Shown: in pieces, positions 59,958 through 64,000 of the stretch
How positions within the stretch are numbered: position 1 is the stretch's first letter
How the letters are laid out: each line of letters opens with the position of its first letter
DNA from: Methanocaldococcus lauensis
GTDB taxonomy: Archaea; AGJL01; Methanococci; Methanococcales; Methanocaldococcaceae
Length of the DNA stretch: 64,000 bases
Assembly (NCBI RefSeq): GCF_902827225.1
Contig: NZ_LR792632.1
Coordinates: forward strand, 453,030 to 517,029
Direction: 5' to 3'
The notes under the pieces: generated by a model
Told to the model about the DNA's origin: nothing
Databases searched by the model: none
Seen by the model: only the letters and a program-made list of their open reading frames with translations
Position numbers and translations under genes: made by a program

Positions 59958-60950
59958 TTAATTGATATTCTTAGCTTTTTTGTATTCATCTACAAATCTT
60001 TTATAGCAAAGATTTAAAACTTCTTTTATAACTTTTTCTTTGCTTTTACTTTTATCATAAGGAGCATTTAAACCTCCTGCCTCACTATGTCCTCCTCCAC
60101 TACCTCCTAACTCCTTACCTATTTTTTCCATTAGATTTCCTAAATGCACATACTTAGAAACATGTTTTCTACATCTTGCGCTAACCCTTATTTCCCCTTC
60201 TTTTTTTCTAACTGCTACAACAAAGGCAATATCTGCACCAATACTTACTATGGTTTTAGCACAAGATGCCTCATGAGAACTAACATAAGATAAGGCTATC
60301 TTAATTTTATCAAATTCTTTTATTTCCATTCTACTACACGCCTTTAAATGGGCAGTTCTTTTACTATAATCACTCTCTTGAGATAAAAGAGATAAAATTT
60401 TTTGAAAACTTATATCTTTTATTAAGTAACTTATTAATTCAAATGTTTTTGGATTTGCTAACTTTAAATGTTTAGTATCATAAACTATTCCACATAACAA
60501 GGCTATTCTAACATTTTTTGGAGGAAATATATTTAATTCTCTAAAAATCTCTGCTATAATCTCAGATGTTGAGGGATAATCTTCTTTAATTATGTAGTAT
60601 TTGCAAATATCAGCCAACTCTGTCTTTTTGTGATGGTCAATTAAAATAACATCCTTATTTTTTAGTTCATCAAAATTAACTTTTAATTGATTTATTGAGG
60701 CAGTATCAACTATAAATACAGTTTGTGGAAGTTTGGGATATATTTCTACATCAACTCTTTCACCAATTTCGTTTAAAACATTCCTTGAGATTTTACTAAT
60801 AGAATCTGCTACAATTCTATAATTCCCTTTTGAATTTAGTTGAGATGCTAAATATTTTAATGCCACACAACTCCCAACAGCATCAGGGTCTGCATTATGA
60901 TGACATAAAAAAAGGATCTCATCTCTTTTTAAATATTCTAATAACTCCAT
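59958..60950 (-). CDS. DHH-family phosphoesterase (RecJ/NrnA-like)
   Basis: Contains 'FLCHHNADPDAVGSCVALKY' (metal site), 'VFIVDTASINQL', 'VILIDHHKKTEL' (DHH) and the DHHA1 domain with 'GSGGGHSEAGGLNAPYD' (GGGH). Two metal ions hydrolyse short RNAs, nucleotides or cyclic di-nucleotides in this family. 330 residues. Role in this organism unknown. It converges with the DsrE-like gene. Confidence 0.9.
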   Translation of the reverse strand: MELLEYLKRDEILFLCHHNADPDAVGSCVALKYLASQLNSKGNYRIVADSISKISRNVLNEIGERVDVEIYPKLPQTVFIVDTASINQLKVNFDELKNKDVILIDHHKKTELADICKYYIIKEDYPSTSEIIAEIFRELNIFPPKNVRIALLCGIVYDTKHLKLANPKTFELISYLIKDISFQKILSLLSQESDYSKRTAHLKACSRMEIKEFDKIKIALSYVSSHEASCAKTIVSIGADIAFVVAVRKKEGEIRVSARCRKHVSKYVHLGNLMEKIGKELGGSGGGHSEAGGLNAPYDKSKSKEKVIKEVLNLCYKRFVDEYKKAKNIN

Positions 60951-61032
60951 TAAACTTCACCATACAACTAAAAATAATACAATAAAAAAGTGAAGATATA
61001 ATTAAGAATATCAAACTTACTTAATATTTAAT

Positions 61033-61275
61033 TTATTCCTCCTTTAATAATCCTGCAGCATCTAATGCCAATCTAACTTCTTCTGTTGTAGCTCCTCTTT
61101 CAATATCTACTTTTTTCTCTGTAGGTTCTAAGTGTTTTATGTTACATCTTCTTCTTTTAACTAATCCATCTACAATAACAAAGTTTTTATCTAAAATATC
61201 TACAATAACACAGATTTTTCCTGCTTCTCTTCCTGCGGTTTTTACACAAACTCTTCCTATTTCTATAGCAGCCAT
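61033..61275 (-). CDS. rpl14e: 50S ribosomal protein eL14
   Basis: Short archaeal eL14 of 80 residues: '[20 protein letters not shown]', '[20 protein letters not shown]' and '[20 protein letters not shown]' make an SH3-like beta barrel with a KOW motif. It is downstream of cmk on the same strand, as in other euryarchaeota. A leader with two hairpins lies between. Confidence 0.95.
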   Translation of the reverse strand: MAAIEIGRVCVKTAGREAGKICVIVDILDKNFVIVDGLVKRRRCNIKHLEPTEKKVDIERGATTEEVRLALDAAGLLKEE

Positions 61276-61283
61276 TCTACCTC

Positions 61284-61358
61284 ACCTCATTTTTGTTGTT
61301 GTGACTCTCGCGAATCACAACTCATCCTCCAATGAGGGAGGTTTAATATCGCCCCCTC
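61284..61358 (-). promoter_or_regulatory. Structured leader between cmk and eL14
   Basis: On the coding strand a CCTCC / GGAGG stem (5 bp) is followed by GTTGTGA / TCACAAC (7 bp, loop rich in CG). It stands out as GC-rich. Both lie 20-80 bases ahead of the eL14 start. They may form a terminator-like or translation-control leader for eL14. No box C/D or tRNA structure was found. Confidence 0.45.
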
Positions 61359-61359
61359 G

Positions 61360-61896
61360 TTATTTTTTTAAGTTATCAATAGCTGAGGAGACAATATTAA
61401 ACACTCCCTCGATATTCCATTTTGATGTATCAATAATCAAATCGTAAATAGATAAATCATCTAAGTCAATATTATAAATTTCTTTATATCTCTTTTTTTC
61501 ACTTTTTTCTCTTTCTAACATTTTTTTTAGAGCCTCTTCTTTACTTATACTTTCTCTCTGGCTAATTCTCTCAGCCCTAACTTCAAGGGGGGCTTTAAAC
61601 CATAATGTTAAATCTGGTTTTATTCCATTCTTTAATAGCATCCACGCCGCCAATCTACCTTCCAACACTACATTACCTTTTTTTGCTATTTCTACCTGCC
61701 TTCTATCAATTTCTTCATCAACTTCTTTATGTTTTTCAGCATACTTACTGAATTCCTGCAAGTCCATTCCCATCTCTTTGGCCATCTCTCTAAATATAAA
61801 TCCTGCACATACATGCTTTAAATTGTATTTCTCTGCTATTAATTTAGCAATTGTTGTTGTTCCCGTCCCTGGTAGCCCCCCAATGGTAATTATCAT
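61360..61896 (-). CDS. cmk: Cytidylate kinase, archaeal type
   Basis: CMP/dCMP kinase with phosphate loop '[20 protein letters not shown]', '[18 protein letters not shown]' and '[13 protein letters not shown]', plus the lid '[18 protein letters not shown]'. 178 residues matches the short archaeal form. It lies between eL34 and eL14, a conserved archaeal order. Confidence 0.95.
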   Translation of the reverse strand: MIITIGGLPGTGTTTIAKLIAEKYNLKHVCAGFIFREMAKEMGMDLQEFSKYAEKHKEVDEEIDRRQVEIAKKGNVVLEGRLAAWMLLKNGIKPDLTLWFKAPLEVRAERISQRESISKEEALKKMLEREKSEKKRYKEIYNIDLDDLSIYDLIIDTSKWNIEGVFNIVSSAIDNLKK

Positions 61897-61964
61897 CTAT
61901 TCACCCATTTAAAATGGATTGATAAACATAAAATACTTTTGATATATAAACTTTTTGAATGTCT

Positions 61965-62234
61965 TTATAAACTTCTCGCTTTGTTGATCATTAATCTTCT
62001 TAAGCATCTTGGACATAGGTAGCCTCCATAAGGTCTTTCAGGTCTTCTTTGAGATTTTGGTAATTTTCTTATTTCAACTGGTCTCCCTCTTGGAACTCCG
62101 TGCAATTCAGCTCCACATATAGCACATCTTGCTTTATTTGGTTTTCTTCTTTTGTAGTGTATAACTAATCTTCCTCCTGGAGTTCTTCTATATATTCTTC
62201 TGTATGATCTTGATCTGTATCTTGGTGCTGGCAT
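61965..62234 (-). CDS. rpl34e: 50S ribosomal protein eL34
   Basis: Basic 89-residue protein: '[20 protein letters not shown]' then '[20 protein letters not shown]' and '[20 protein letters not shown]'. The two CxxC pairs form a zinc finger. It leads the eL34-cmk-eL14 unit. Confidence 0.97.
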   Translation of the reverse strand: MPAPRYRSRSYRRIYRRTPGGRLVIHYKRRKPNKARCAICGAELHGVPRGRPVEIRKLPKSQRRPERPYGGYLCPRCLRRLMINKARSL

Positions 62235-62412
62235 AGATATATCACCCTAAGTATTTTTAATTTTAAATTTAAATATAAATTCCCAAAATTAATGTTTGAA
62301 AATATTTTTAAATTTTTCAAAGAAAAGGATATTCAAAGTTATATATGTCATTAAAAATTTAATATCTCTATACCATAACAATTACTATTTAAAACTTTTG
62401 GTTGGTGAATAT

Positions 62413-63321
62413 ATGTTAAAGACAGTAATATGTGGGATAGAATTTAAAAATCCAGTTTTTTTGGCGAGCGGTATTATGGGAGAAACTGGAAGTGCGTTAA
62501 AGAGAACTGCCAAAGGAGGAGCAGGAGCTGTAACAACTAAATCTATTGGAAAAAATCCAAATCCTGGACATAGAAATCCAACTATTGTTGAAGTTGATGG
62601 AGGACTTTTAAATGCTATGGGGCTGCCAAATCCTGGAATTGATGAATATGTAAAGGAATTACAAAAAGTTAGAGAAGATTTAAATAAAATGAATGTTAGG
62701 ATTATTGGCTCTGTTTATGGTAAGGATGAGGAGGAATTTGTTGAAGTTTCTAAAAAGATGGAGAAATATGTAGATATCATTGAATTAAACATATCTTGTC
62801 CTCATGCAAAAGGTTATGGAGCCACAATTGGGCAGAATCCAGAATTATCTTACAGTGTTTGCAAGGCTGTAAAAAAATCAGTAAAAATCCCAGTTTTTGC
62901 TAAATTAACACCTAATGTTACAGATATATTAGAAATAGCCAATGCAGTTGTAGATGCTGGAGTTGATGGATTAGTGGCGATAAACACAGTTAGAGGAATG
63001 GCTATTGATATAAGAGCAAAAAAACCAATTTTAGGAAATAAGTTTGGAGGTTTGAGTGGTAAATGTATAAAACCAATAGGTATAAAAATTGTCTGGGATC
63101 TTTATGAAAACTTTGATGTCCCTATTATTGGCGTAGGTGGAATAGTTAGTGGAGAGGATGCTATAGAATATATGATGGCTGGTGCTTCTGCTGTCCAAAT
63201 AGGAAGTGGAATTTATTATAGAGGATATGATATATTTAAAAAAGTTTGTGATGAAATTGTAGCATTTTTAAAAGAAGAGAACTTAGAATTAAAGGATATT
63301 ATAGGAATTGCTCACGAATAA
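62413..63321 (+). CDS. pyrD: Dihydroorotate dehydrogenase, class 1B catalytic subunit
   Basis: PyrD oxidises dihydroorotate to orotate in pyrimidine synthesis. FMN and substrate motifs: 'NPVFLASGIMGETGSALK', 'NAMGLPNPGIDEYVKEL', the catalytic Cys in 'IIELNISCPHAKGYGATIGQ' and 'NTVRGMAIDIRAKKPILGNK'. 'GVGGIVSGEDAIEYMMAGAS' binds phosphate. I choose ATG 62413 behind GGTGAAT; the 39 in-frame codons before it are AT-rich noise. 302 residues. The electron-transfer subunit PyrK is not in the window. Confidence 0.94.
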   Translation: MLKTVICGIEFKNPVFLASGIMGETGSALKRTAKGGAGAVTTKSIGKNPNPGHRNPTIVEVDGGLLNAMGLPNPGIDEYVKELQKVREDLNKMNVRIIGSVYGKDEEEFVEVSKKMEKYVDIIELNISCPHAKGYGATIGQNPELSYSVCKAVKKSVKIPVFAKLTPNVTDILEIANAVVDAGVDGLVAINTVRGMAIDIRAKKPILGNKFGGLSGKCIKPIGIKIVWDLYENFDVPIIGVGGIVSGEDAIEYMMAGASAVQIGSGIYYRGYDIFKKVCDEIVAFLKEENLELKDIIGIAHE

Positions 63322-63340
63322 ATTTTTATTTTTAATATTT

Positions 63341-63925
63341 TTACTCTTTTTCTTTAAATTCTTCTATACACTCATCACACAAATATCTTCCCTGATATAG
63401 TCTAACTCTCCCTTGATATCCACAGTTTTCACAGATTCCATATATATACTCTTCAGAAAATTCGTCAGTATCTAATGGAATTACCTCTTTCTCATCTTCT
63501 GGCTTTATTGAAGCATATTCAGCAATTATTTCCAACAATTTTGGTGAGACCCTAATAATATCGCTCTCTGTTATTATTCCTACTAATTCCCCATCTTTTA
63601 CAACAGGCAATCTTTTTATCTTATATTTAGCCATGATCTTAGCGGCTTCATTAATTGAAGCAGTTTGAGGAATTGTTATTAATTTTTTACTCATAACTTC
63701 CTCAGCTAATATGTCTTTTGGTTTTAGGTTTTTTGCAACAACTCTTTTTATAATATCTCTCTCTGTAACTATTCCTATAGGCTCCTTGCCTTCTACAATA
63801 ACAACAGCCCCAATATCTTTATCCTTCATTATGTTGGCGATGTCATAAACTGTCATATCTTTTGTAGCTGTAATTACTGGAAAACTCATTACTTCTGAGA
63901 CAGGAATGTCATAAGCTATATCCAT
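63341..63925 (-). CDS. CBS-domain pair protein with C-terminal zinc ribbon
   Basis: Two CBS domains: 'VSEVMSFPVITATKDMTVYD' to 'GIVTERDIIKRVVAK', and 'AEEVMSKKLITIPQTASINE' to 'GIITESDIIRVSPKLLE'. CBS pairs bind adenosine nucleotides and act as energy sensors. The C-terminus has a rubredoxin-like zinc ribbon: 'CENCGYQG' and 'YLCDECIEEF'. 194 residues. It may sense AMP/ATP or SAM; the target is unknown. It converges with pyrD. Confidence 0.9.
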   Translation of the reverse strand: MDIAYDIPVSEVMSFPVITATKDMTVYDIANIMKDKDIGAVVIVEGKEPIGIVTERDIIKRVVAKNLKPKDILAEEVMSKKLITIPQTASINEAAKIMAKYKIKRLPVVKDGELVGIITESDIIRVSPKLLEIIAEYASIKPEDEKEVIPLDTDEFSEEYIYGICENCGYQGRVRLYQGRYLCDECIEEFKEKE

Positions 63926-64000
63926 AAATATCCCTCATAAACTTCTATACAAAAATAACTGGATGTAGTCATTTATATACTTTATACCTTAATTATTAAA

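Noticed and set aside
61284-61358. tRNA or box C/D RNA
   Set aside because: No cloverleaf, no T-loop consensus, and no C/D box pair in the right spacing; only two simple stems.
62296-62412. 39-codon N-terminal extension of PyrD
   Set aside because: The sequence is AT-rich noise and the ATG at 62413 has a clear GGTGA site and fits the family start.

Overview
The window looks like chromosomal DNA from a hyperthermophilic hydrogenotrophic methanogen of the genus Methanocaldococcus. The evidence is a very AT-rich sequence, archaeal ribosomal proteins (eL14, eL15, eL34, eS1, uS2, uS15), the acetyl-CoA synthase subunit CdhC, HypD, archaeal LonB, prefoldin beta, an intein in GlmS, and an ADP-dependent sugar kinase. 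Genes typically start 4-8 bases after a GGTGA-type ribosome binding site, and I used this to choose starts. From memory, most genes have clear M. jannaschii counterparts, but blocks that are far apart in that genome sit together here, so this is a relative with rearranged order. No tRNA, rRNA or CRISPR array was seen.

Region 1 (1-9600) is an accessory island that is partly decayed. It has the end of a DUF1156-type DNA methylase, an OLD-family ATPase-TOPRIM nuclease, an AAA ATPase with a frameshifted DUF3226 TOPRIM partner, two further broken genes, and a DUF499 ATPase. The DUF1156 and DUF499 pair is the core of helicase-methylase-ATPase (Hma-like) antiviral loci. The helicase, if present, would lie left of the window.

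Region 2 (9600-31700) is core genome: purA, surE, a winged-helix protein, nep1, an M42 peptidase, argG, sufBC-like genes, uS15, a phosphoesterase, hypD, hemD, tldD, glmS with intein, a UPF0147 gene, an aldolase, lonB, an AIR-synthase-like gene and prefoldin beta. An eroded IS605-type TnpB element with a well-preserved structured right end lies at about 18.75-19.29 kb. A 98-bp tandem duplication at 27.3-27.5 kb creates a small new reading frame.

Region 3 (31700-46500) holds eL15, uS2, a zinc-finger protein, eS1, a DJ-1/PfpI protein, a HAD phosphatase, a HemK-type methylase, and a chelatase chlI/chlD gene that changes frame at an A9 run. It continues with a phosphoesterase, a radical SAM/SPASM protein, cdhC with its Lrp/AsnC-type neighbour and a V4R protein, a small membrane protein and truB.

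Region 4 (46500-58800) is a glycogen and sugar-phosphate cluster: phosphoglycerate mutase, GH57 amylase, GH15 glucoamylase, GT4 transferase, glycogen synthase, glucose-6-phosphate isomerase and ADP-dependent phosphofructokinase/glucokinase. Together these can make glycogen, degrade it to glucose and send it through a modified Embden-Meyerhof route. GC-rich hairpin repeats flank the last genes.

Region 5 (58800-64000) has a small membrane protein, TusA- and DsrE-like proteins, a DHH phosphoesterase, the eL34-cmk-eL14 translation cluster, pyrD and a CBS-domain protein.
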